A stretch of DNA of 64,000 nt, from assembly GCF_037991315.1 (NCBI RefSeq), contig NZ_CP150300.1, positions 2,480,001-2,544,000 on the forward strand. Reading direction: 5' to 3'. How positions within the stretch are numbered: position 1 is the first letter of the stretch; each line of letters begins with the position of its first letter. Made by a program: the position numbers and the translations under genes. The notes beneath the pieces are model-generated. The model ran no database searches and had not been told where the DNA came from. It saw only the letters and a program-made list of their open reading frames with translations. Below, one piece after another: positions 26,440 through 35,400 of this stretch. The stretch comes from Paenibacillus sp. FSL H8-0079 (GTDB lineage Bacteria > Bacillota > Bacilli > Paenibacillales > Paenibacillaceae).

Positions 26440-27207
26440 ATGATCAAACGGGTTCGGTCGTGGTGGAATGGGGCTGACAAGCAGGAAACGCTGACTATAT
26501 CCGAGGACAATATCCCGCAGCACGTCGCCATCATCATGGACGGCAATGGACGATGGGCCAAACGTTTGGGACTCCCGCGTATAGCCGGGCACCAAAATGG
26601 CATGAAGGCGGTCAAACGTGCGACCATCGCGGCGGATGAACTGGGCATCAAATATCTGACGATGTACGCTTTTTCGACAGAAAACTGGACGCGTCCAAAA
26701 GAAGAAGTGGATTTTCTGATGCGACTTCCGCAAGAATTTCTGGCTATAGAGCTGGATGAACTTATAGAAAAAAATGTGCGCATTCGCATGATGGGCCAAG
26801 AGGAACATTTACCTTCTCATACCATCAATGCCTTGCGGGAAGCCATTCGTCTTACGGAACATAATACAGGTCTCGTTTTGAACTTTGCAATGAACTATGG
26901 AAGTCGTCGTGAAATGACGGACTGTGTTAAACAGATCGCTCTGCAGGTGAAATCGGGGGAACTATCGGCAGAGGATATAACACCTGAACTCATTGATAGA
27001 CATATGCTGACGGTTGACATGCCCGATCCGGATTTGTTGATCCGGACGAGCGGAGAGTTGAGATTAAGCAACTTTATGCTTTGGCAACTTGCATATAGTG
27101 AATTATGGTTTACGGATATATACTGGCCCGAATTTGGCAAAAAGCATTTGCTTGAAGCAGTAGCCGAATATCAGCGCAGAACAAGGCGTTACGGCGGTTT
27201 GAAATAG
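26440..27207 (+). CDS. uppS: Undecaprenyl pyrophosphate synthase (isoprenyl transferase)
   Basis: UppS makes C55 undecaprenyl diphosphate, the lipid carrier for wall synthesis, by cis-prenyl transfer. The 255-residue product has the family motifs IIMDGNGRWAKRLGLPR (with the catalytic Asp), GHQNGMKAVKR, YLTMYAFSTENW, and RTSGELRLSNFMLWQLAYSE. TTGGAGG lies upstream of the ATG. It sits with cdsA, dxr and rseP, a common envelope-lipid cluster. Confidence 0.97.
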   Translation: MIKRVRSWWNGADKQETLTISEDNIPQHVAIIMDGNGRWAKRLGLPRIAGHQNGMKAVKRATIAADELGIKYLTMYAFSTENWTRPKEEVDFLMRLPQEFLAIELDELIEKNVRIRMMGQEEHLPSHTINALREAIRLTEHNTGLVLNFAMNYGSRREMTDCVKQIALQVKSGELSAEDITPELIDRHMLTVDMPDPDLLIRTSGELRLSNFMLWQLAYSELWFTDIYWPEFGKKHLLEAVAEYQRRTRRYGGLK

Positions 27208-27223
27208 ATGGAGGATGAAGCCG

Positions 27224-28018
27224 TTGAAACAGCGATTAACGACAGGAATCATAGCAGGTGTGTTGTTTTTAGGTTTTTGCATGCTGGGCGGACCCTGGTA
27301 CCATGGTTTGGTATTGCTTATGGCTCTCATCGGTTATTATGAATTTGTTAAAATGACCGGGGTGATGCCTTTTTCAGGTGTGGCCCTGATTGGATATGCA
27401 GGTGTGTTTGCCATTGTGTTTCCTTGGGAAATGCTTTGGGAGGCAAGGCCGCTATCCTTGTTTCAGGTCATCTGGATTGTAATGCTTGTATTGATGACAG
27501 CTTCGGTTGTCACCAAGAATAAGGTTCCCGTGAATACAGTAGCCATGCTTTTCCTCGGCGTTTTGTATATAGGGATCGGTTTTTATTACATTGCAGAATC
27601 CAGACATCTGCATCATGGATTGTTCTGGACGTTCCTGTTGCTGGGCTCCATATGGGCCAGTGATGCAGGGGCTTATTTTGTAGGGAAACTAATTGGTAAA
27701 AACAAACTGTGGCCTTCCATCAGTCCAAACAAGACTATAGAGGGTGCACTGGGTGGCATCGTGATTGCAATTGTCACATCTGTTGTTTTTGCATTAGTGT
27801 CAGATGGTTTGCTTTCCTGGCAGAGAGCGATTGTGATCGGAATTGCCTGTGCAGTCGTAGGTCAGATGGGTGACTTGATCCAGTCTGCATACAAACGTGT
27901 ATATAATATTAAGGATTCAGGCAGTCTTCTCCCAGGGCATGGAGGCATTCTTGATCGGTGCGACAGCTGGATTGTTGTTTTCCCATTCGTACATATACTA
28001 ATGCTACTGCCCTACTAA
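27224..28018 (+). CDS. cdsA: Phosphatidate cytidylyltransferase
   Basis: CdsA forms CDP-diacylglycerol for phospholipid synthesis. I select TTG 27224, nine bases after GGAGG (27210-27214), because the in-frame ATG at 27215 is directly adjacent to that site. The product of about 264 residues is an integral membrane protein with seven or eight segments and the C-terminal CDS signature, from GQMGDLIQSAYKR to KDSGSLLPGHGGILDRCDS. It follows uppS by 16 bases. Confidence 0.95.
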   Translation: MKQRLTTGIIAGVLFLGFCMLGGPWYHGLVLLMALIGYYEFVKMTGVMPFSGVALIGYAGVFAIVFPWEMLWEARPLSLFQVIWIVMLVLMTASVVTKNKVPVNTVAMLFLGVLYIGIGFYYIAESRHLHHGLFWTFLLLGSIWASDAGAYFVGKLIGKNKLWPSISPNKTIEGALGGIVIAIVTSVVFALVSDGLLSWQRAIVIGIACAVVGQMGDLIQSAYKRVYNIKDSGSLLPGHGGILDRCDSWIVVFPFVHILMLLPY

Positions 28019-28088
28019 AGAAGAACATGAGTCTGAGATAACAGCCTTGTTCGCCGTAGGCATTGGATAAATAAAGATGAGGTGCAGC

Positions 28089-29228
28089 ATGAAAAAAATT
28101 GCGATTCTCGGGTCGACCGGTTCCATTGGAACCCAGACACTAGATGTAGTAGACATGCATCCAGAGCTCTTTCAAGTGGAAGGACTGGCTGCCGGAGGCA
28201 ATACAGACCTGCTGATTGAACAAACCAAGCGTTACCGACCAAAGAAAGTCTCGGTGGGGTCCAAAGAATTGGCCGAGCAGGTAGCTCCATATTTGCCAGC
28301 AGGAACGCAACTGTTTTACGGCAACGAAGGACTCGTTGAAGTTGCGGCAGGAACCGATGCACATACGGTTGTTACAGCGGTGGTGGGGAGTGTTGGATTG
28401 GAGTCAACGCTTGCTGCCATAGACGCGGGCAAACAGATCGGACTGGCTAACAAGGAGACATTGGTTACAGCGGGGCATATTGTCACAACAAGAGCGGTTG
28501 CCAAGGGAGTCTCTTTATTGCCCGTTGATAGTGAGCACTCTGCTATATTCCAATGCTTAAATGGTGAAAACAGAGAACGCCTGACAGGAATCACGCTCAC
28601 CGCTTCAGGCGGATCGTTCCGTGATCTTACCCGTGAACAGTTGAAGAACGTGACTATAGAGGATGCGCTTAAACATCCGAATTGGTCAATGGGTTCCAAA
28701 ATCACGATAGACTCGGCAACGATGGTAAACAAGGGACTTGAGGTCATTGAAGCGCATTGGTTATTTGGTCTTCGATATGATCAGATTAACGTATTGCTTC
28801 ACCCGGAGAGCGTTATTCATTCCTATGTGGAATTTGATGACACCAGCATCATCGCTCAACTGGGTAATCCGGACATGCGAGTTCCCATTCAATATGCATT
28901 GACTTATCCTGACCGTTTGCCATCCCCAGCACAGCGGCTGTCTCTTGCTCAAGCTGGGAAATTACATTTCCGTGAGATGGATATGGAACGGTTCCCATGT
29001 TTAAGAATGGCGTATGAGTGTGGTAAAATGGGAGGAACCGCAACAACGGCGTTTAATGCAGCCAACGAGGTTGCTGTAGCCCGTTTCTTGCGTAAAGAGA
29101 TTTCATTCCTTAAAATAGAAGATATTATTGCTTCTGTGCTGGAAGCACACCACAATGTGGACGAGCCTGATCTGCAGGAGATCGCCCGATGTGATCAGGA
29201 GAGTCGCAAGCTTGCGTCCAGTCTGTAA
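28089..29228 (+). CDS. dxr: 1-deoxy-D-xylulose 5-phosphate reductoisomerase
   Basis: Dxr makes 2-C-methyl-D-erythritol 4-phosphate in the MEP isoprenoid pathway, supplying UppS substrate. The start ATG 28089 follows GAGGTG; an upstream in-frame ATG at 28077 has no suitable site. The product of about 379 residues has the NADPH motif ILGSTGSIGTQTLDV near the N-terminus, LANKETLVTAG, VDSEHSAIFQCL and the LTASGGSFRD motif. It lies between cdsA and rseP, as in B. subtilis. Confidence 0.97.
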   Translation: MKKIAILGSTGSIGTQTLDVVDMHPELFQVEGLAAGGNTDLLIEQTKRYRPKKVSVGSKELAEQVAPYLPAGTQLFYGNEGLVEVAAGTDAHTVVTAVVGSVGLESTLAAIDAGKQIGLANKETLVTAGHIVTTRAVAKGVSLLPVDSEHSAIFQCLNGENRERLTGITLTASGGSFRDLTREQLKNVTIEDALKHPNWSMGSKITIDSATMVNKGLEVIEAHWLFGLRYDQINVLLHPESVIHSYVEFDDTSIIAQLGNPDMRVPIQYALTYPDRLPSPAQRLSLAQAGKLHFREMDMERFPCLRMAYECGKMGGTATTAFNAANEVAVARFLRKEISFLKIEDIIASVLEAHHNVDEPDLQEIARCDQESRKLASSL

Positions 29229-29265
29229 TCTCTTTTTTCATAACAAAATGGAAGAAGTGATTCTC

Positions 29266-29293
29266 TTGTGCGGTATCAGAGAATAATGATAAT
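29266..29293 (+). promoter_or_regulatory. Weak candidate promoter before rseP
   Basis: TTGTGC (29266-29271) and GATAAT (29288-29293) are spaced by 16 bases within the 113-base dxr-rseP gap. The match is partial, so rseP may also be read from upstream. Confidence 0.3.
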
Positions 29294-29341
29294 CTAGAGG
29301 GACAGACTGCGGTATGTGCCGTGAAGGAGGATGGATAGGGA

Positions 29342-30613
29342 TTGGAAACCATACAAGTGGTATTTCTAACGGTGCTCATGTTCTTTGTCATCGTGACGGT
29401 TCATGAATGGGGGCATTATTACTTTGCCAAACGCGCCGGTATTCTTGTACGGGAATTTGCGATCGGTTTTGGTCCCAAATTGTTCTCATATAAAAGAAAC
29501 GAGACCCAGTTTACATTGCGTTTGTTGCCTTTTGGTGGATATGCACGGATGGCAGGTGAAGATCCGGAACTGGTAGAGATCCAGGAAGGACAGACCATTG
29601 CGGTAAGATCAGCGGATGACCAGGTGAAGATGATCTATCTGGACCAGCTGGATAACCGTAAAAATGTAATACGTGGTGAAGTCATCTCCATTGATATGGA
29701 GAGAGCGCTGAAGCTTCAACTCGATGTAGATGGAGAGATTCAGGAGTATCGTATACATCCCCAAGCGATGTTGGTAAGTCGTGGTAAACAAACGCAGATT
29801 GCACCGAAAGATCGTCAATTCGGCAGCAAAACCGTTGGACAGCGTGCATTGGCTATTTTTGCGGGACCTCTGATGAACTTTATCTTGGCATTTGTGCTGT
29901 TTGCTGTATATGCGCAGATGGCAGGAGTTCCAGTGGAAAATCCGAAGAATCTTGAAATTGGTGAAGTGCTTGAAGGTGGGGCAGCCGATCAGGCGAACCT
30001 GCAAAAGGGCGATATTATCGAAACCATCAATGGTACTGCTATTGGTACGGATTCACAAAAAATGGTGACGATGATTGCCGATTCCAAAGACAAGCCGATG
30101 GAATGGACGCTAACTCGGGGGAATGAAACGTTTAATATAACGATTACTCCACGTGCAATAGAAGGGCAAGAGGGCGGAAAAGTGGGAATCGTGCCTACGT
30201 TACCGACTCGGTCCGTTGGATTTGTAGAGACCTTTACGGTATCAGGGGTAGCCATGGTTGATACCACCAAAGTGATATTTGAAGGGTTCAAACATCTGAT
30301 CAATCAATTCAACATGGACGATATTGGTGGGCCTGTTCGTACGTTTGAAGTGACAGGGCAAATTGCTAAACAAGGAATTGAGCAGTTAACGAGATGGGCA
30401 GCCATTTTGAGTCTGTACCTTGGGATTTTTAACCTGTTACCAATACCTGCATTGGACGGTAGCCGTCTGGTGTTTTTGGGAATTGAAGCGCTGCGCGGCA
30501 GACCTGTTGATCCAAACCGCGAAGGCATGGTGCATTTCATTGGATTTGCGATGTTGTTTGTGTTGATGCTGGCAGTAACTTACAATGATATATTACGTTT
30601 AATTAACGGATAA
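29342..30613 (+). CDS. rseP: Intramembrane site-2 protease RseP/RasP
   Basis: This 423-residue zinc metalloprotease cuts anti-sigma factors and signal-peptide remnants inside the membrane. The zinc motif H21-E22-W23-G24-H25 lies in the first membrane segment. A PDZ domain (about residues 205-285, with LEGGAADQANLQKGDII) follows, and the third zinc ligand region is NLLPIPALDGSRLVF near residue 375. The start is TTG, preceded by AAGGAGG. Length agrees with B. subtilis RasP. Confidence 0.95.
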   Translation: METIQVVFLTVLMFFVIVTVHEWGHYYFAKRAGILVREFAIGFGPKLFSYKRNETQFTLRLLPFGGYARMAGEDPELVEIQEGQTIAVRSADDQVKMIYLDQLDNRKNVIRGEVISIDMERALKLQLDVDGEIQEYRIHPQAMLVSRGKQTQIAPKDRQFGSKTVGQRALAIFAGPLMNFILAFVLFAVYAQMAGVPVENPKNLEIGEVLEGGAADQANLQKGDIIETINGTAIGTDSQKMVTMIADSKDKPMEWTLTRGNETFNITITPRAIEGQEGGKVGIVPTLPTRSVGFVETFTVSGVAMVDTTKVIFEGFKHLINQFNMDDIGGPVRTFEVTGQIAKQGIEQLTRWAAILSLYLGIFNLLPIPALDGSRLVFLGIEALRGRPVDPNREGMVHFIGFAMLFVLMLAVTYNDILRLING

Positions 30614-30622
30614 TTACGGTTG

Positions 30623-30651
30623 GACTACGCTCTGGACATTCAGAGATAGTC
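30623..30651 (+). other. Small hairpin between rseP and proS
   Basis: GACTA (30623-30627) pairs with TAGTC (30647-30651) and CTCTG (30630-30634) with CAGAG (30641-30645). There is no T-run. It lies just before the proS ribosome site and may influence its translation or mRNA processing. Confidence 0.35.
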
Positions 30652-30675
30652 GTTATGGGAGGACGCTGGAGTCTT

Positions 30676-32130
30676 ATGTCAAAGGAAAATGATAAACAAT
30701 TCGTGACTGAAATCACACCACAGGGTGAGGATTTCTCACGCTGGTATATTGATGTTATCAAAAAAGCTGATCTCATGGATTATGCACCGGTACGCGGATG
30801 TATTGTGTTCAAGCCAGACGGTTTTGAAATCTGGGAACACATCAAGGACGAGTTGGATCGTCGTTTCCGTGAAACGGGTCATCGCAATGCGTATTTCCCG
30901 ATGTTCATTCCTGAGAGCTTCTTCCAAAAGGAAAAAGAGCACGTGGAAGGCTTTAACCCTGAATTACCATGGGTTACGGAAGCTGGAGGAGAGAAGCTGG
31001 AAGAACGTCTGGCAATCCGTCCTACATCCGAAACGATTATTGGTCACATGTATTCCAAATGGATTCAGTCTTATCGGGATCTTCCGGTATTGATCAATCA
31101 GTGGGCTAACGTAGTTCGTTGGGAAAAAAGAACGTTGCCGTTCCTTCGCACAAGTGAGTTCCTGTGGCAGGAAGGTCACACTGCGCATGAGACCGAAGAA
31201 GAAGCACGTGAAGAAACGATGAAAATGCTTGAGATATATCGTGAAGTGGTTGAGGAGTATTTGGCTATTCCTGTAATTGTAGGTCAGAAAACCAAATCCG
31301 AGAAGTTTGCGGGTGCGGTGGATACCTACTCGATCGAAGCCATGATGAAGGATGGACGCGCTGTACAAGCAGGTACATCACACTACATGGGAACGAACTT
31401 TGCAAAAGCATTTGAAATCCAGTATCTTAGTCGGAACAATGTGCTGGAACTGGCTTACACCACTTCATGGGGAGTAAGCACACGTTTGATTGGTGCGTTG
31501 ATTATGGTTCATGGAGATGACCGTGGTCTGGTACTTCCTCCTAAAGTAGCGCCAACGCAAGTGGTCATGATTCCAATTGGACCTCCGAAAACGCGTGATG
31601 CTGTTGTGGGACGTGCAGATGAGTTGTTCACTGAGTTGAAACAAGCTGGAGTCCGTGTGAAAATGGATGATCGAAGCGATGTTCGCCCAGGTTGGAAATT
31701 CAATGAATACGAGATGCGCGGTGTTCCGATTCGTCTGGAAATTGGTCCACGTGATATGGAAAATGGCGTTTGTGTACTCGTATCACGCATCACAGGTGAG
31801 AAAAAAGTGGTAGAACAGGCGAACCTGGTAGAAGAAATCCAGTCTATGCTGACACAAATTCAGATAGATATGCTGGAACGTGCTCGCACATTTATGTCGG
31901 ATAACTTCTACTCCGTGGATACACTGGATGAGATGAAAGAACTGATGGAAAATAAACGCGGGTTTACACTGGCTGGCTGGTGCGGTTCAGAAGCTTGCGA
32001 AGATAAAGTAAGAGAAGTTACAGGCGCAACAACCCGGAACATTCCGTTCCAGCCTGCGGAAGAAAAGCATACGTGCCTGGCTTGTGGTGAACAGGCAGAA
32101 CACACGGTTGTGTTTGCAAGAGCGTATTAA
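30676..32130 (+). CDS. proS: Proline--tRNA ligase, short archaeal/eukaryal-like type
   Basis: This enzyme charges tRNA-Pro. I choose ATG 30676 (MSKENDKQFVTEIT) over the in-frame ATG at 30655, which lies upstream of GGAGG. The product of about 484 residues is the short ProS type: class II motifs are present (RPTSETIIGHMYSKWI, HTAHETEEEAREE), no large editing insert is found between motifs 2 and 3, and the C-terminus carries a four-cysteine zinc-like module (WCGSEACED, then CLACGEQ) and ends in FARAY. B. subtilis has the long bacterial type (about 560 residues) at this same chromosomal place. Confidence 0.95.
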   Translation: MSKENDKQFVTEITPQGEDFSRWYIDVIKKADLMDYAPVRGCIVFKPDGFEIWEHIKDELDRRFRETGHRNAYFPMFIPESFFQKEKEHVEGFNPELPWVTEAGGEKLEERLAIRPTSETIIGHMYSKWIQSYRDLPVLINQWANVVRWEKRTLPFLRTSEFLWQEGHTAHETEEEAREETMKMLEIYREVVEEYLAIPVIVGQKTKSEKFAGAVDTYSIEAMMKDGRAVQAGTSHYMGTNFAKAFEIQYLSRNNVLELAYTTSWGVSTRLIGALIMVHGDDRGLVLPPKVAPTQVVMIPIGPPKTRDAVVGRADELFTELKQAGVRVKMDDRSDVRPGWKFNEYEMRGVPIRLEIGPRDMENGVCVLVSRITGEKKVVEQANLVEEIQSMLTQIQIDMLERARTFMSDNFYSVDTLDEMKELMENKRGFTLAGWCGSEACEDKVREVTGATTRNIPFQPAEEKHTCLACGEQAEHTVVFARAY

Positions 32131-32185
32131 GTCAGGATAACCTGACTATATACATTGAACTAAACATTTACATGAGAACGTAGAG

Positions 32186-32296
32186 AACAGAAATAACCTG
32201 AAGAAGCGGAGCGTTCGCCTTTATCCCCGGATTTTCCCCTTTGTAAATGGGAATCAAAAAATCTGGGGGTAACAGCGATCGGAAGGTTGTTCTGTT
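32186..32296 (+). repeat. Multi-stem intergenic element between proS and polC, possible dispersed repeat
   Basis: The element is closed by a nearly perfect 13-base outer stem (32186-32199 with 32284-32296). Inside, ATCCCCGGATT (32223-32233) pairs with AATCTGGGGGT (32260-32270), or alternatively GATTTTCCC (32230-32238) with GGGAATC (32249-32255). No open reading frame or T-run is associated. The 343-base gap (32131-32473) otherwise contains no gene. I have the impression of similar sequences in other Paenibacillus intergenic regions, but cannot confirm it here; no second copy was noticed in this window. Confidence 0.5.
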
Positions 32297-32335
32297 ATCG
32301 GAGTGGTAAGTGTAAATATCTTTTTGTTCAATGTA

Positions 32336-32341
32336 TATAAT
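32336..32341 (+). promoter_or_regulatory. Consensus -10 hexamer upstream of polC
   Basis: TATAAT at 32336-32341 is a perfect -10 box about 130 bases before polC, but no good -35 box lies 16-18 bases upstream. It may be a promoter for polC or a chance match. Confidence 0.3.
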
Positions 32342-32473
32342 GGCACGTACGGACTGTAAGAGTAATGAATGGAGAGCTTCTGTCGGATAAAATGAGTCGG
32401 TGCGAGTTCGGATCGGTGACATTTTTGAATGCAGGGGCTTTTCATGCTTTAAGGGGGTACAAGGAGGAACACG

Positions 32474-35400
32474 ATGAGCGGATTCGAGGAGAAGAGAAAA
32501 CGATTTGAGTTGTTGATGAAACAGGCGGAGCTGCCGGCTGGTCTGTTAGAGCCCTATTTTTTGGATGGATGGATTGAACAAGTAGAGACCAACCGAAGTA
32601 ATCGGGAATGGAATATTCTGATTGCAAAGGATACGTTGGTACCCGCTCCGATCTATCGCACTTTTTGCCTGCATATTCAGGAGAAGATGAATCATATTGC
32701 CAAAATTTCATTTGGTTTCAAATATACGGACAAGGTACAGAGTGGTGATATCGTCAGTGAATATTGGAATCTGTTTCTGGAGTGGGTTACACGTGAGATT
32801 CCATCTGTGAATGGTTGGATGAACCGGACTACGTTTGAATGTGAAGCGGATCTTTTGCAACTGACGATGAGTGACGCAACGTCGATGGAATTGGCTCGCA
32901 AGAAACAGATTGATCAGGCGATCACGACGTTCTATGACAAGTATTTTCATCTACCTCTTCGCATCAAGATGCAAGTGGGCGAAGTGGCCAACAATAAAGA
33001 GGCGATGGAGCAGTTCCAGGCCAAAAAACGTGTTGAGGAACTTGAAGTCATCGAGAAGATGATGAGTGAAGTAGACACAGAAATCCCGGTGGATGAGGAA
33101 CAAGGCGATGTGCGTTTGCAAATGGGCTATGATATTAAAGAGCCAGCAGTGCCTATGCAGGAAATCCAGGATGAAGAGAAAAAGGTCACGCTTCAAGGTT
33201 CGGTGTTTGGTCTGGATCGTAAAGAACTGCGAAACGGAAATACGTTGTTTACATTCTATCTGACCGACTTCACGGACTCCATGCAAATGAAGATGTTTGC
33301 CAAAACAAAAGAGGATGTTAAAATTCTCAGTTTGCTGGCTAACGGTAAATGGGTAAAAGTGCGTGGTCGTGTAGAGTATGACCGGTTTATGCAAATTCCT
33401 GAACTGGCCATGATTCCTTCAGATTTGATTGAAGTCAAAGCACCGCCATCTCGCAAAGATAATGCACCAGAGAAACGGGTGGAGTTCCATTTGCACTCTA
33501 CGATGAGTACAATGGATGCTGTAACTTCGATCGACAAATACGTTAAAATGGCGGCAGAGTGGGGACATAAGGCGATTGCGGTCAGTGATCATGGTGGTGT
33601 ACAAGTATATCCCGAGGCTTCCAAGGCTGCTAAGAAAAACGGAATTAAAATGATCTACGGCCTAGAGGCTAATGTAGTGAATGACTCTGTTGCGGTCGTC
33701 ATGGCTCCACAGCCATTGGATCTCCAAACAGCGACATACATTGTATTTGATATCGAGACCACGGGTCTTTCGGTTACGCAGAACAAAATTATTGAGATTG
33801 CCGCTGTGAAGATGCAAGATGGTAAAGAAATTGACCGGTATGCGACGTTTGTAAATCCGCATGAACGCATTCCCTACAACATTCAGCAATTGACTAATAT
33901 TAATGATGACATGGTAAAAGACGCACCTGAGCTGGAGCCTGTTATCCGTGATTTCGTGCAGTTTGCTGGAGATGGTGTACTTGTTGCGCATAATGCACGT
34001 TTTGATATGGGCTTTATTCAGGCTTCCCTGAAACAAATTGGAATGCCAGAGCTTCCTAACCCTGTTCTTGACACGTTGGAACTGGCGCGATTGTTATTCC
34101 CAAAAAATAAGAACCACCGTCTGAATACGATGGCGGATAAATATAAGGTTGGACTGGAAAGCCATCACCGGGCTATTGACGATACAGTTGCGCTCGCGGG
34201 TATACTGATCGGATTATTAAATGATGCTGCCCAGATGAAAGGGTTGACGAGGCTCGATCGCCTGAACGATTATGTAGGTGTCGACTTGTCGAATACAAGA
34301 CCTTTCCATTGCGGAATCTATGCACTGAATGAAGTCGGTAAGAAAAACCTATATAAATTGGTATCTCTCTCTCATACGGAACATTTCAAGCGGGTACCGT
34401 GCATTCCCAAATCGAAACTGATCAATTTGCGTGAAGGCCTCGTTATTATATCGGGCTGTGAAAAAGGTGAATTCTTTGAAGCGGTGCTTAACAAATCGCT
34501 CGAAGAAGCGGAAGAGATCGCCGAGTTCTATGACATACTGGAGATCCAACCACTTACAATGTATATGCACTTGGTAGATAAAGGCTTGGTGGCTACTCCT
34601 GAAGAAATCAAAACAGCGATCCGTAAAGTCATTGATATAGGCGCAAAATTTAATAAACCAGTCATAGCCACAGGTAACGTGCACTATTTGGAACCGCGTG
34701 ACAAGTTATATCGGGATATCACCATTCACGGAATTACAGGTTTTAGTCCACTCAAAGATCAACGTAAACCGGATGCACATTTCAGAACGACAGAGGAAAT
34801 GCTTGAAGAGTTCAAGTTCCTCGGCCAAGACAAAGCTTATGAGGTTGTCGTTACCAATACAATTGAATTGTCTGACCGATTTGAGGAAATTAAGCTCTTC
34901 CCGGACAAACTGTTTACTCCGATTCTGGAAGGTGCGGACGATGAAATCCGTAATACCTGCTATGACACTGCCAAGTCCATCTATGGCGAAGAATTACCGG
35001 AAGTCATCGTGGCACGGCTGGAGAAAGAACTGATTCCAATTATTAAATACGGGTTCTCTGCCAACTATCTAATCTCGGAACGATTGGTTAAAAAATCGAA
35101 TCAGGATGGTTATCTCGTAGGTTCGCGGGGATCGGTTGGTTCCTCTGTCGTTGCTACATTCCTGGGTATATCCGAAGTTAATCCATTGCCTGCTCATTAT
35201 ATATGTGTGAATTCGGAATGCAAACACAGCGAATGGTTCCTGGATGGTAGTGTTCGGAGTGGATTTGACCTTCCCGAGAAAGAATGTCCGGATTGTGGTA
35301 AGAAACTTAAAGGAGAAGGCCAGGACATCCCGTTTGAGACCTTCCTTGGGTTTAAAGGAGATAAAGTTCCCGATATTGACTTGAACTTCTCTGGTGATTA

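Noticed and set aside
32131..32473. T-box leader or small gene between proS and polC
   Set aside because: No T-box core (GGGTGG-type) and no supported frame; the region is better explained by the multi-stem element.
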